NCBI GenBank assembly: GCA_949710005.1
Contig: OX453276.1
Location: forward strand, 15,648,633 to 15,712,632
Direction of reading: 5' to 3'
Length of the DNA: 64,000 bases
Source: Ricordea florida
Lineage: Eukaryota > Cnidaria > Anthozoa > Corallimorpharia > Ricordeidae
How positions within the stretch are numbered: the first letter of the stretch is position 1; every line of letters starts with the position of its first letter. This document shows positions 19,801 to 33,112 of this stretch, one piece after another. Under the pieces are notes generated by a model. The model saw only the letters and a list, made by a program, of their open reading frames with translations. It did not search any database and was not told where the DNA came from. The position numbers and the translations under genes were made by a program.

Positions 19801-20573
19801 ACAGCTGTAGTATTGCATATGAGTTCTTGACATATTTTCCACTAACAACAGAGAAACATGCACTTGACTCAAAGTTCAAACTAACACAATTCACGTGCGA
19901 AAACAATTTCTCAGTGTCAGTATAGTGAAGTCTTTTGGTGATGACAGTAGTAGAAAATGTTTACTTTTTCACGGTTTTCTTCAATTCATTGTCGAGTGGT
20001 TTTGTAGAAAACATATTGCACGGTTAAGTAACGAATCACCTCTTAAGTAAGAAAATATAGGATTTACACAGGCTCTACATAGAGACTGCTACCAAAACAG
20101 ATTTGGAATCTAATTCAGAGTCACGATTTATCATTTGTACTTTTATCGTTTGTTTTAACTAAAACGTTGTTGACACTTAAAAGTACACGTTTAGCCGGCA
20201 ACACTTAGGTCTATCCGAAATAACTTTCTTTTGGAAAATGAATACATTAAGGAACGCTTTTGGTAAGATATCAACTACTCTAGGGAAATTTTATCCTCTG
20301 GAAAAATATTATTACGCACATAGTTTCAATCAAGGATGAAATCCAGCAGCGAAACAAGTCACGGTCTGCGAAGCGCCTGGCTCGCAGTCTAAATTAAAGC
20401 AGATAATGTCAATATTCTTTGACTGCTTCACGTAAGGTTCAAATAGCCTTACTAAATCGATACACACTAAGAATCGCGATGGTAATTCCCTACCAAATTT
20501 ATCAGTATCACTCGCCTTTATTTATCACCTATCTTGATTAGTGCTTGAGGTAGAAACCGGTTGGTGAGACGTC

Positions 20574-20646
20574 GGGGAATTAGCTCAAATGGTAGAGCGC
20601 TCGCTTAGCATGCGAGAGGTACCGGGATCGATACCCGGATTCTCCA
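20574..20646 (+). tRNA. tRNA-Ala-AGC: tRNA-Ala(AGC), unit 6
   Basis: Gene unchanged; 3' flank TTTTCC as in unit 2. Confidence 0.97.
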
Positions 20647-21064
20647 ACAGTTTTCCTTTGCTTGGATCGGCAAAAACACTTTCTAATTTTGAATCCTCTT
20701 TAGCCATCACAATTTCAGTGATAATTCTACGTACACTTTTCTAGTTAACAAGGACTACTAAAAGAACCTTGGAACGAAACCTTGAAAAACAACTGTTTTG
20801 GTGAAAGGTAAGAAAGTTCAGGGCTTTTTGTGCTCTGGACACAGCGTTCATCTACATACGGCGGACTATTATAACCTTACTAACTTGACAGTACATAATC
20901 AAAATCGTCACATTAATTTATAATTAGCACAAAAGCGTTCATTATCGGGGTTTTTACTCATCCTCCTGCAGTTAGGTGCAGGTTGGCGCATGAGGTTAAA
21001 ATGGATTGATGCAGTAAAGGGAAACCAATTTATGTTTTAGGGGTGTGCATGAGAAGACGCTGGG

Positions 21065-21135
21065 GCACTGGTGGTTCAGTGGTAGAATTCTCGCCTGCCA
21101 CGCGGGAGGCCCGGGTTCGATTCCCGGCCAGTGCA
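21065..21135 (+). tRNA. tRNA-Gly-GCC: tRNA-Gly(GCC), unit 6
   Basis: Gene unchanged. Confidence 0.98.
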
Positions 21136-21745
21136 GCTCTTTTTTAGCAAACTCTTATAATAACCTGCCATTGTCTCATGACTCTTTTCCAGTTCTTTGC
21201 TTACGTTCTCAGTGCATCATTCGTTACCGTTTGAATACGTGCAATCGATGTTGCTTTATCAACGTGCATAAGAGCTCATGCTCATTAAGAGCCAATGGAT
21301 TCCTTGATGGAGACCATAAGTTCTGCGCTAGAATCGTCGCCACCCAGCATCCCACCGAACAGGGAAAGTATGCTTAATTAGGATCTTCAAACTCTTAACT
21401 GTTTCTTATTGTTGAATGCATTCATTATAATGAGATGAGTAGGCTCTTTTAACGAGGGCTAAGTGCAAAGGAGTACAACGAAGTATCGGTTATTAAACAA
21501 GCCCTGGTCACTTATTTATTGAAAGCTTTCTTCATTGAGTTATTACAAAATGAGTTGTTTTTTTAATTATCTGCTAATTCTGTCTTTACCTTATAATAAA
21601 ACTAATACACTAGAACTCTTATAATATTTACATGTTTTACACACTTAAGATCTAAATAGCAAAAATGTTTACACTAGGACAAAGTGGATGCTTGTAGGTG
21701 GCTTTTACCATTCCGTTTCTGAAGAAAAAGAAACGAAGAGTGAAT

Positions 21746-21818
21746 TGGTCCGTGTGAGGATCGAACTCACGACCTTGGCGTTATCAGCACCACGCTCTAC
21801 CAACTGAGCTAACGGACC
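21746..21818 (-). tRNA. tRNA-Ile-GAT: tRNA-Ile(GAT), unit 6
   Basis: Gene unchanged. Confidence 0.96.
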
Positions 21819-22201
21819 AATCTACTGACCATTGTGAAATGTTTGACACTATCTGCATGAAATAAGCAGAGTACCTAGCAGACAGCAACGCATCTTGACA
21901 AAATATGCGTGTTTGGGGTTTATTACAGTCATTTGTCTATTAAAAGCTCAGAAAAATAGAAAATGAATCAGTCAAATTCCTGTACAAATCCCAATACTGA
22001 TACATAAACGAAATGAGAGATCGACATTATGGTGTATGCACTTGACAACTTTAAGGACCATCGGTTTCCACTCTTAATGAGGGATGCTCTAAATTGCAAG
22101 TCTTCAATAAATAAGATCAACAGTTTCTTTCAATAATAAACCCAAGATTGATGGCTGAGACGAGTCTCCGCGATCACGGCAAAAAGCTAAACAAAAACAG
22201 A

Positions 22202-22274
22202 TGGAGAATCCGGGTATCGATCCCGGTACCTCTCGCATGCAAAGCGAGCGCTCTACCGTTTGAGCTAATTCCCC
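22202..22274 (-). tRNA. tRNA-Ala-TGC: tRNA-Ala(TGC), unit 6
   Basis: Gene unchanged. Confidence 0.97.
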
Positions 22275-22570
22275 TACTACACTGAAAACACACACATTCT
22301 AACCAAGTCCCTTGCTTCCGTCTTATAAGGTCTAGCAAAAGGATTTGTAGAGAACAGATGAAGGCTCTGAACTTACGGTAGTAAAAATTGCTGTAGACTG
22401 TGCCTGCCGGGCGTTCCCCATGAAAGAGAAACTTACCCTATGTGATATGAGTAATGCGCTGTATTATTCTCTGACCTTTTAATACAGGACTTTGAAATCA
22501 CATGCACGATTCAGCGCAACTCCCGATAGAATTAAAAAAGCCAAAACACAAAATAGGTTAGTTGCAATCC

Positions 22571-22642
22571 AGGGGGCAACCGGGATTGAACCGGTGACCT
22601 CTCGATCTGCAGTCGAATGCTCTACCACTGAGCTATGCCCCC
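22571..22642 (-). tRNA. tRNA-Cys-GCA: tRNA-Cys(GCA), unit 7
   Basis: Gene unchanged; type B. Confidence 0.97.
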
Positions 22643-23415
22643 ACGGCTGTAGTATTGCATATGAGTTCTTGACATATTTTCCACTAACAACAGAGAAACA
22701 TGCACTTGACTCAAAGTTCAAACTAACACAATTCACGTGCGAAAACAATTTCTCAGTGTCAGTATAGTGAAGTCTTTTGGTGATGACAGTAGTAGAAAAT
22801 GTTTACTTTTTCACGGTTTTCTTCAATTCATTGTCGAGTGGTTTTGTAGAAAACATATTGCACGGTTAAGTAACGAATCACCTCTTAAGTAAGAAAATAT
22901 AGGATTTACACAGGCTCTACATGGAGACTGCTACCAAAACAGATTTGGAATCTAATTCAGAGTCACGATTTATCATTTGTACTTTTATCGTTTGTTTTAA
23001 CTAAAACGTTGTTGACACTTAAAAGTACACGTTTAGCCGGCAACACTTAGGTCTATCCGAAATAACTTTCTTTTGGAAAATGAATACATTAAGGAACGCT
23101 TTTGGTAAGATATCAACTACTCTAGGGAAATTTTATCCTCTGGAAAAATATTATTACGCACATAGTTTCAATCAAGGATGAAATCCAGCAGCGAAACAAG
23201 TCACGGTCTGCGAGGCGCCTGGCTCGCAGTCTAAATTAAAGCAGATAATGTCAATATTCTTTGACTGCTTCACGTAAGGTTTAAATAGCCTTACTAAATC
23301 GATACACACTAAGAATCGCGATGGTAATTCCCTACCAAATTTATCAGTATCACTCGCCTTTATTTATCACCTATCTTGATTAGTGCTTGAGGTAGAAACC
23401 GGTTGGTGAGACGTC

Positions 23416-23488
23416 GGGGAATTAGCTCAAATGGTAGAGCGCTCGCTTAGCATGCGAGAGGTACCGGGATCGATACCCGGATTCTCCA
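23416..23488 (+). tRNA. tRNA-Ala-AGC: tRNA-Ala(AGC), unit 7
   Basis: Gene unchanged. Confidence 0.97.
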
Positions 23489-23906
23489 ACAGTTTTGCTT
23501 TGCTTGGATCGGCAAAAACACTTTCTAATTTTGAATCCTCTTTAGCCATCACAATTTCAGTGATAATTCTACGTACACTTTTCTAGTTAACAAGGACTAC
23601 TAAAAGAACCTTGGAACGAAACCTTGAAAAACAACTGTTTTGGTGAAAGGTAAGAAAGTTCAAGGCTTTTTGTGCTCTGGACACAGCGTTCATCTACATA
23701 CGGCGGACTATTATAACCTTACTAACTTGACAGTACATAATCAAAATCGTCACATTAATTTATAATTAGCACAAAAGCGTTCATTATCGGGGTTTTTACT
23801 CATCCTCCTGCAGTTAGGTGCAGGTTGGCGCATGAGGTTAAAATGGATTGATGCAGTAAAGGGAAACCAATTTATGTTTTAGGGGTGTGCATGAGAAGAC
23901 GCTGGG

Positions 23907-23977
23907 GCACTGGTGGTTCAGTGGTAGAATTCTCGCCTGCCACGCGGGAGGCCCGGGTTCGATTCCCGGCCAGTGCA
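23907..23977 (+). tRNA. tRNA-Gly-GCC: tRNA-Gly(GCC), unit 7
   Basis: Gene unchanged. Confidence 0.98.
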
Positions 23978-24587
23978 GCTCTTTTTTAGCAAACTCTTAT
24001 AATAACCTGCCATTGTCTCATGACTCTTTTCCAGTTCTTTGCTTACGTTCTCAGTGCATCATTCGTTACCGTTTGAATACGTGCAATCGATGTTGCTTTA
24101 TCAACGTGCATAAGAGCTCATGCTCATTAAAAGCCAATGGATTCCTTGATGGAGACCATAAGTTCTGCGCTAGAATCGTCGCCACCCAGCATCCCACCGA
24201 ACAGGAAAAGTATGCTTAATTAGGATCTTCAAACTCTTAACTGTTTCTTATTGTTGAATGCATTAATTATAATGAGATGAGTAGGCTCTTTTAACGAGGG
24301 CTAAGTGCAAAGGAATACAACGAAGTATCGGTTATTAAACAAGCCCTGGTCACTTATTTATTGAAAGCTTTCTTCATTGAGTTATTACAAAATGAGTTGT
24401 TTTTTTAATTATCTGCTAATTCTGTCTATACCTTATAATAAAACTAATACACTAGAACTCTTATAATATTTACATGTTTTACACACTTAAGATCTAAATA
24501 GCAAAAATGTTTACACTAGGACAAAGTGGATGCTTGTAGGTGGCTTTTACCATTCCGTTTCTGAAGAAAAAGAAACGAAGAGTGAAT

Positions 24588-24660
24588 TGGTCCGTGTGAG
24601 GATCGAACTCACGACCTTGGCGTTATCAGCACCACGCTCTACCAACTGAGCTAACGGACC
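24588..24660 (-). tRNA. tRNA-Ile-GAT: tRNA-Ile(GAT), unit 7
   Basis: Gene unchanged. Confidence 0.96.
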
Positions 24661-25043
24661 AATCTACTGACCATTGTGAAATGTTTGACACTATCTGCAT
24701 GAAATAAGCAGAGTACCTAGCAGACAGCAACGCATCTTGACAAAATATGCGTGTTTGGGGTTTATTACAGTCATTTGTCTATTAAAAGCTCAGAAAAATA
24801 GAAAATGAATCAGTCAAATTCCTGTACAAATCCCAATACTGATACATAAACGAAATGAGAGATCGACATTATGGTGTATGCACTTGACAACTTTAAGGAC
24901 CATCGGTTTCCACTCTTAATGAGGGATGCTCTAAATTGCAAGTCTTCAATAAATAAGATCAACAGTTTCTTTCAATAATAAACCCAAGATTGATGGCTGA
25001 GACGAGTCTCCGCGATCACGGCAAAAAGCTAAACAAAAACAGA

Positions 25044-25116
25044 TGGAGAATCCGGGTATCGATCCCGGTACCTCTCGCATGCAAAGCGAGCGCTCTACCG
25101 TTTGAGCTAATTCCCC
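25044..25116 (-). tRNA. tRNA-Ala-TGC: tRNA-Ala(TGC), unit 7
   Basis: Gene unchanged. Confidence 0.97.
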
Positions 25117-25411
25117 TACTACACTGAAAACACACACATTCTAACCAAGTCCCTTGCTTCCGTCTTATAAGGTCTAGCAAAAGGATTAGTAGAGAACAGA
25201 TGAAGGCTCTGAACTTACGGTAGTAAAAATTGCTGTAGACTGTGCCTGCCGGCGTTCCCCATGAAAGAGAAGCCTACCCTATGTGATATGAGTAATGCGC
25301 TGTATTATTCTCTGACCTTTTAATACAGGATTTTAAAATCATATGCACGATTCAGCGCAACTCCCGATAGAATTAAAAAAGCCAAAACACAAAATAGGTT
25401 AGTTGCAATCC

Positions 25412-25483
25412 AGGGGGCAACCGGGATTGAACCGGTGACCTCTCGATCTGCAGTCGAATGCTCTACCACTGAGCTATGCCCCC
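25412..25483 (-). tRNA. tRNA-Cys-GCA: tRNA-Cys(GCA), unit 8
   Basis: Gene unchanged; type A. Confidence 0.97.
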
Positions 25484-26256
25484 ACAGCTGTAGTATTGCA
25501 TATGAGTTCTTGACATATTTTCCACTAACAACAGAGAAACATGCACTTGACTCAAAGTTCAAACTAACACAATTCACGTGCGAAAACAATTTCTCAGTGT
25601 CAGTATAGTGAAGTCTTTTGGTGATGACAGTAGTAGAAAATGTTTACTTTTTCACGGTTTTCTTCAATTCATTGTCGAGTGGTTTTGTAGAAAACATATT
25701 GCACGGTTAAGTAACGAATCACCTCTTAAGTAAGAAAATATAGGATTTACACAGGCTCTACATAGAGACTGCTACCAAAACAGATTTGGAATCTAATTCA
25801 GAGTCACGATTTATCATTTGTACTTTTATCGTTTGTTTTAACTAAAACGTTGTTGACACTTAAAAGTACACGTTTAGCCGGCAACACTTAGGTCTATCCG
25901 AAATAACTTTCTTTTGGAAAATGAATACATTAAGGAACGCTTTTGGTAAGATATCAACTACTCTAGGGAAATTTTATCCTCTGGAAAAATATTATTACGC
26001 ACATAGTTTCAATCAAGGATGAAATCCAGCAGCGAAACAAGTCACGGTCTGCGAAGCGCCTGGCTCGCAGTCTAAATTAAAGCAGATAATGTCAATATTC
26101 TTTGACTGCTTCACGTAAGGTTCAAATAGCCTTACTAAATCGATACACACTAAGAATCGCGATGGTAATTCCCTACCAAATTTATCAGTATCACTCGCCT
26201 TTATTTATCACCTATCTTGATTAGTGCTTGAGGTAGAAACCGGTTGGTGAGACGTC

Positions 26257-26329
26257 GGGGAATTAGCTCAAATGGTAGAGCGCTCGCTTAGCATGCGAGA
26301 GGTACCGGGATCGATACCCGGATTCTCCA
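26257..26329 (+). tRNA. tRNA-Ala-AGC: tRNA-Ala(AGC), unit 8
   Basis: Gene unchanged. Confidence 0.97.
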
Positions 26330-26747
26330 ACAGTTTTGCTTTGCTTGGATCGGCAAAAACACTTTCTAATTTTGAATCCTCTTTAGCCATCACAATTTCA
26401 GTGATAATTCTACGTACACTTTTCTAGTTAACAAGGACTACTAAAAGAACCTTGGAACGAAACCTTGAAAAACAACTGTTTTGGTGAAAGGTAAGAAAGT
26501 TCAAGGCTTTTTGTGCTCTGGACACAGCGTTCATCTACATACGGCGGACTATTATAACCTTACTAACTTGACAGTACATAATCAAAATCGTCACATTAAT
26601 TTATAATTAGCACAAAAGCGTTCATTATCGGGGTTTTTACTCATCCTCCTGCAGTTAGGTGCAGGTTGGCGCATGAGGTTAAAATGGATTGATGCAGTAA
26701 AGGGAAACCAATTTATGTTTTAGGGGTGTGCATGAGAAGACGCTGGG

Positions 26748-26818
26748 GCACTGGTGGTTCAGTGGTAGAATTCTCGCCTGCCACGCGGGAGGCCCGGGTT
26801 CGATTCCCGGCCAGTGCA
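26748..26818 (+). tRNA. tRNA-Gly-GCC: tRNA-Gly(GCC), unit 8
   Basis: Gene unchanged. Confidence 0.98.
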
Positions 26819-27428
26819 GCTCTTTTTTAGCAAACTCTTATAATAACCTGCCATTGTCTCATGACTCTTTTCCAGTTCTTTGCTTACGTTCTCAGTGCAT
26901 CATTCGTTACCGTTTGAATACGTGCAATCGATGTTGCTTTATCAACGTGCATAAGAGCTCATGCTCATTAAGAGCCAATGGATTCCTTGATGGAGACCAT
27001 AAGTTCTGCGCTAGAATCGTCGCCACCCAGCATCCCACCGAACAGGGAAAGTATGCTTAATTAGGATCTTCAAACTCTTAACTGTTTCTTATTGTTGAAT
27101 GCATTCATTATAATGAGATGAGTAGGCTCTTTTAACGAGGGCTAAGTGCAAAGGAGTACAACGAAGTATCGGTTATTAAACAAGCCCTGGTCACTTATTT
27201 ATTGAAAGCTTTCTTCATTGAGTTATTACAAAATGAGTTGTTTTTTTAATTATCTGCTAATTCTGTCTTTACCTTATAATAAAACTAATACACTAGAACT
27301 CTTATAATATTTACATGTTTTACACACTTAAGATCTAAATAGCAAAAATGTTTACACTAGGACAAAGTGGATGCTTGTAGGTGGCTTTTACCATTCCGTT
27401 TCTGAAGAAAAAGAAACGAAGAGTGAAT

Positions 27429-27501
27429 TGGTCCGTGTGAGGATCGAACTCACGACCTTGGCGTTATCAGCACCACGCTCTACCAACTGAGCTAACGGAC
27501 C
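27429..27501 (-). tRNA. tRNA-Ile-GAT: tRNA-Ile(GAT), unit 8
   Basis: Gene unchanged. Confidence 0.96.
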
Positions 27502-27884
27502 AATCTACTGACCATTGTGAAATGTTTGACACTATCTGCATGAAATAAGCAGAGTACCTAGCAGACAGCAACGCATCTTGACAAAATATGCGTGTTTGGG
27601 GTTTATTACAGTCATTTGTCTATTAAAAGCTCAGAAAAATAGAAAATGAATCAGTCAAATTCCTGTACAAATCCCAATACTGATACATAAACGAAATGAG
27701 AGATCGACATTATGGTGTATGCACTTGACAACTTTAAGGACCATCGGTTTCCACTCTTAATGAGGGATGCTCTAAATTGCAAGTCTTCAATAAATAAGAT
27801 CAACAGTTTCTTTCAATAATAAACCCAAGATTGATGGCTGAGACGAGTCTCCGCGATCACGGCAAAAAGCTAAACAAAAACAGA

Positions 27885-27957
27885 TGGAGAATCCGGGTAT
27901 CGATCCCGGTACCTCTCGCATGCAAAGCGAGCGCTCTACCGTTTGAGCTAATTCCCC
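27885..27957 (-). tRNA. tRNA-Ala-TGC: tRNA-Ala(TGC), unit 8
   Basis: Gene unchanged. Confidence 0.97.
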
Positions 27958-28253
27958 TACTACACTGAAAACACACACATTCTAACCAAGTCCCTTGCTT
28001 CCGTCTTATAAGGTCTAGCAAAAGGATTTGTAGAGAACAGATGAAGGCTCTGAACTTACGGTAGTAAAAATTGCTGTAGACTGTGCCTGCCGGGCGTTCC
28101 CCATGAAAGAGAAACTTACCCTATGTGATATGAGTAATGCGCTGTATTATTCTCTGACCTTTTAATACAGGACTTTGAAATCACATGCACGATTCAGCGC
28201 AACTCCCGATAGAATTAAAAAAGCCAAAACACAAAATAGGTTAGTTGCAATCC

Positions 28254-28325
28254 AGGGGGCAACCGGGATTGAACCGGTGACCTCTCGATCTGCAGTCGAA
28301 TGCTCTACCACTGAGCTATGCCCCC
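28254..28325 (-). tRNA. tRNA-Cys-GCA: tRNA-Cys(GCA), unit 9
   Basis: Gene unchanged; type B, the first of five successive B units. Confidence 0.97.
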
Positions 28326-29098
28326 ACGGCTGTAGTATTGCATATGAGTTCTTGACATATTTTCCACTAACAACAGAGAAACATGCACTTGACTCAAAGT
28401 TCAAACTAACACAATTCACGTGCGAAAACAATTTCTCAGTGTCAGTATAGTGAAGTCTTTTGGTGATGACAGTAGTAGAAAATGTTTACTTTTTCACGGT
28501 TTTCTTCAATTCATTGTCGAGTGGTTTTGTAGAAAACATATTGCACGGTTAAGTAACGAATCACCTCTTAAGTAAGAAAATATAGGATTTACACAGGCTC
28601 TACATGGAGACTGCTACCAAAACAGATTTGGAATCTAATTCAGAGTCACGATTTATCATTTGTACTTTTATCGTTTGTTTTAACTAAAACGTTGTTGACA
28701 CTTAAAAGTACACGTTTAGCCGGCAACACTTAGGTCTATCCGAAATAACTTTCTTTTGGAAAATGAATACATTAAGGAACGCTTTTGGTAAGATATCAAC
28801 TACTCTAGGGAAATTTTATCCTCTGGAAAAATATTATTACGCACATAGTTTCAATCAAGGATGAAATCCAGCAGCGAAACAAGTCACGGTCTGCGAGGCG
28901 CCTGGCTCGCAGTCTAAATTAAAGCAGATAATGTCAATATTCTTTGACTGCTTCACGTAAGGTTTAAATAGCCTTACTAAATCGATACACACTAAGAATC
29001 GCGATGGTAATTCCCTACCAAATTTATCAGTATCACTCGCCTTTATTTATCACCTATCTTGATTAGTGCTTGAGGTAGAAACCGGTTGGTGAGACGTC

Positions 29099-29171
29099 GG
29101 GGAATTAGCTCAAATGGTAGAGCGCTCGCTTAGCATGCGAGAGGTACCGGGATCGATACCCGGATTCTCCA
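29099..29171 (+). tRNA. tRNA-Ala-AGC: tRNA-Ala(AGC), unit 9
   Basis: Gene unchanged. Confidence 0.97.
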
Positions 29172-29589
29172 ACAGTTTTGCTTTGCTTGGATCGGCAAAA
29201 ACACTTTCTAATTTTGAATCCTCTTTAGCCATCACAATTTCAGTGATAATTCTACGTACACTTTTCTAGTTAACAAGGACTACTAAAAGAACCTTGGAAC
29301 GAAACCTTGAAAAACAACTGTTTTGGTGAAAGGTAAGAAAGTTCAAGGCTTTTTGTGCTCTGGACACAGCGTTCATCTACATACGGCGGACTATTATAAC
29401 CTTACTAACTTGACAGTACATAATCAAAATCGTCACATTAATTTATAATTAGCACAAAAGCGTTCATTATCGGGGTTTTTACTCATCCTCCTGCAGTTAG
29501 GTGCAGGTTGGCGCATGAGGTTAAAATGGATTGATGCAGTAAAGGGAAACCAATTTATGTTTTAGGGGTGTGCATGAGAAGACGCTGGG

Positions 29590-29660
29590 GCACTGGTGGT
29601 TCAGTGGTAGAATTCTCGCCTGCCACGCGGGAGGCCCGGGTTCGATTCCCGGCCAGTGCA
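29590..29660 (+). tRNA. tRNA-Gly-GCC: tRNA-Gly(GCC), unit 9
   Basis: Gene unchanged. Confidence 0.98.
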
Positions 29661-30270
29661 GCTCTTTTTTAGCAAACTCTTATAATAACCTGCCATTGTC
29701 TCATGACTCTTTTCCAGTTCTTTGCTTACGTTCTCAGTGCATCATTCGTTACCGTTTGAATACGTGCAATCGATGTTGCTTTATCAACGTGCATAAGAGC
29801 TCATGCTCATTAAAAGCCAATGGATTCCTTGATGGAGACCATAAGTTCTGCGCTAGAATCGTCGCCACCCAGCATCCCACCGAACAGGGAAAGTATGCTT
29901 AATTAGGATCTTCAAACTCTTAACTGTTTCTTATTGTTGAATGCATTCATTATAATGAGATGAGTAGGCTCTTTTAACGAGGGCTAAGTGCAAAGGAGTA
30001 CAACGAAGTATCGGTTATTAAACAAGCCCTGGTCACTTATTTATTGAAAGCTTTCTTCATTGAGTTATTACAAAATGAGTTGTTTTTTTAATTATCTGCT
30101 AATTCTGTCTTTACCTTATAATAAAACTAATACACTAGAACTCTTATAATATTTACATGTTTTACACACTTAAGATCTAAATAGCAAAAATGTTTACACT
30201 AGGACAAAGTGGATGCTTGTAGGTGGCTTTTACCATTCCGTTTCTGAAGAAAAAGAAACGAAGAGTGAAT

Positions 30271-30343
30271 TGGTCCGTGTGAGGATCGAACTCACGACCT
30301 TGGCGTTATCAGCACCACGCTCTACCAACTGAGCTAACGGACC
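30271..30343 (-). tRNA. tRNA-Ile-GAT: tRNA-Ile(GAT), unit 9
   Basis: Gene unchanged. Confidence 0.96.
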
Positions 30344-30726
30344 AATCTACTGACCATTGTGAAATGTTTGACACTATCTGCATGAAATAAGCAGAGTACC
30401 TAGCAGACAGCAACGCATCTTGACAAAATATGCGTGTTTGGGGTTTATTACAGTCATTTGTCTATTAAAAGCTCAGAAAAATAGAAAATGAATCAGTCAA
30501 ATTCCTGTACAAATCCCAATACTGATACATAAACGAAATGAGAGATCGACATTATGGTGTATGCACTTGACAACTTTAAGGACCATCGGTTTCCACTCTT
30601 AATGAGGGATGCTCTAAATTGCAAGTCTTCAATAAATAAGATCAACAGTTTCTTTCAATAATAAACCCAAGATTGATGGCTGAGACGAGTCTCCGCGATC
30701 ACGGCAAAAAGCTAAACAAAAACAGA

Positions 30727-30799
30727 TGGAGAATCCGGGTATCGATCCCGGTACCTCTCGCATGCAAAGCGAGCGCTCTACCGTTTGAGCTAATTCCCC
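30727..30799 (-). tRNA. tRNA-Ala-TGC: tRNA-Ala(TGC), unit 9
   Basis: Gene unchanged. Confidence 0.97.
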
Positions 30800-31095
30800 T
30801 ACTACACTGAAAACACACACATTCTAACCAAGTCCCTTGCTTCCGTCTTATAAGGTCTAGCAAAAGGATTTGTAGAGAACAGATGAAGGCTCTGAACTTA
30901 CGGTAGTAAAAATTGCTGTAGACTGTGCCTGCCGGGCGTTCCCCATGAAAGAGAAACTTACCCTATGTGATATGAGTAATGCGCTGTATTATTCTCTGAC
31001 CTTTTAATACAGGACTTTGAAATCACATGCACGATTCAGCGCAACTCCCGATAGAATTAAAAAAGCCAAAACACAAAATAGGTTAGTTGCAATCC

Positions 31096-31167
31096 AGGGG
31101 GCAACCGGGATTGAACCGGTGACCTCTCGATCTGCAGTCGAATGCTCTACCACTGAGCTATGCCCCC
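31096..31167 (-). tRNA. tRNA-Cys-GCA: tRNA-Cys(GCA), unit 10
   Basis: Gene unchanged; type B. Confidence 0.97.
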
Positions 31168-31940
31168 ACGGCTGTAGTATTGCATATGAGTTCTTGACAT
31201 ATTTTCCACTAACAACAGAGAAACATGCACTTGACTCAAAGTTCAAACTAACACAATTCACGTGCGAAAACAATTTCTCAGTGTCAGTATAGTGAAGTCT
31301 TTTGGTGATGACAGTAGTAGAAAATGTTTACTTTTTCACGGTTTTCTTCAATTCATTGTCGAGTGGTTTTGTAGAAAACATATTGCACGGTTAAGTAACG
31401 AATCACCTCTTAAGTAAGAAAATATAGGATTTACACAGGCTCTACATGGAGACTGCTACCAAAACAGATTTGGAATCTAATTCAGAGTCACGATTTATCA
31501 TTTGTACTTTTATCGTTTGTTTTAACTAAAACGTTGTTGACACTTAAAAGTACACGTTTAGCCGGCAACACTTAGGTCTATCCGAAATAACTTTCTTTTG
31601 GAAAATGAATACATTAAGGAACGCTTTTGGTAAGATATCAACTACTCTAGGGAAATTTTATCCTCTGGAAAAATATTATTACGCACATAGTTTCAATCAA
31701 GGATGAAATCTAGCAGCGAAACAAGTCACGGTCTGCGAGGCGCCTGGCTCGCAGTCTAAATTAAAGCAGATAATGTCAATATTCTTTGACTGCTTCACGT
31801 AAGGTTTAAATAGCCTTACTAAATCGATACACACTAAGAATCGCGATGGTAATTCCCTACCAAATTTATCAGTATCACTCGCCTTTATTTATCACCTATC
31901 TTGATTAGTGCTTGAGGTAGAAACCGGTTGGCGAGACGTC

Positions 31941-32013
31941 GGGGAATTAGCTCAAATGGTAGAGCGCTCGCTTAGCATGCGAGAGGTACCGGGATCGATA
32001 CCCGGATTCTCCA
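31941..32013 (+). tRNA. tRNA-Ala-AGC: tRNA-Ala(AGC), unit 10
   Basis: Gene unchanged; 5' flank GGCGAGACG is shared with units 12 and 20. Confidence 0.97.
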
Positions 32014-32431
32014 ACAGTTTTGCTTTGCTTGGATCGGCAAAAACACTTTCTAATTTTGAATCCTCTTTAGCCATCACAATTTCAGTGATAATTCTACGTA
32101 CACTTTTCTAGTTAACAAGGACTACTAAAAGAACCTTGGAACGAAACCTTGAAAAACAACTGTTTTGGTGAAAGGTAAGAAAGTTCAAGGCTTTTTGTGC
32201 TCTGGACACAGCGTTCATCTACATACGGCGGACTATTATAACCTTACTAACTTGACAGTACATAATCAAAATCGTCACATTAATTTATAATTAGCACAAA
32301 AGCGTTCATTATCGGGGTTTTTACTCATCCTCCTGCAGTTAGGTGCAGGTTGGCGCATGAGGTTAAAATGGATTGATGCAGTAAAGGGAAACCAATTTAT
32401 GTTTTAGGGGTGTGCATGAGAAGACGCTGGG

Positions 32432-32502
32432 GCACTGGTGGTTCAGTGGTAGAATTCTCGCCTGCCACGCGGGAGGCCCCGGTTCGATTCCCGGCCAGTG
32501 CA
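32432..32502 (+). tRNA. tRNA-Gly-GCC: tRNA-Gly(GCC) with T-stem mismatch, unit 10
   Basis: The G at 32480 is replaced by C, so the middle of the T stem is C opposite C and the stem keeps only two pairs on each side. The anticodon is intact and the B box GGTTCGATTCC is unchanged, so it should still be transcribed. The product may be unstable or poorly processed. It is the only such copy in the window. Confidence 0.85.
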
Positions 32503-33112
32503 GCTCTTTTTTAGCAAACTCTTATAATAACCTGCCATTGTCTCATGACTCTTTTCCAGTTCTTTGCTTACGTTCTCAGTGCATCATTCGTTACCGTTTG
32601 AATACGTGCAATCGATGTTGCTTTATCAACGTGCATAAGAGCTCATGCTCATTAAAAGCCAATGGATTCCTTGATGGAGACCATAAGTTCTGCGCTAGAA
32701 TCGTCGCCACCCAGCATCCCACCGAACAGGAAAAGTATGCTTAATTAGGATCTTCAAACTCTTAACTGTTTCTTATTGTTGAATGCATTCATTATAATGA
32801 GATGAGTAGGCTCTTTTAACGAGGGCTAAGTGCAAAGGAATACAACGAAGTATCGGTTATTAAACAAGCCCTGGTCACTTATTTATTGAAAGCTTTCTTC
32901 ATTGAGTTATTACAAAATGAGTTGTTTTTTTAATTATCTGCTAATTCTGTCTATACCTTATAATAAAACTAATACACTAGAACTCTTATAATATTTACAT
33001 GTTTTACACACTTAAGATCTAAATAGCAAAAATGTTTACACTAGGACAAAGTGGATGCTTGTAGGTGGCTTTTACCATTCTGTTTCTGAAGAAAAAGAAA
33101 CGAAGAGTGAAT

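Larger units (their letters stand above)
5505..28236. repeat. higher-order repeat: alternating unit types with a four-unit period
   Basis: From unit 2 to unit 9 the types alternate A B A B A B A B, giving a 5,683 bp dimer. Several markers repeat only every fourth unit (11,366 bp). Units 1 and 5 share CGGTGTTTTT before tRNA-Gly. Units 2 and 6 share TTTTCCTTTG after tRNA-Ala(AGC). Units 3 and 7 share GCATTAATTATAATG after tRNA-Gly (also present in unit 1). Confidence 0.8.
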
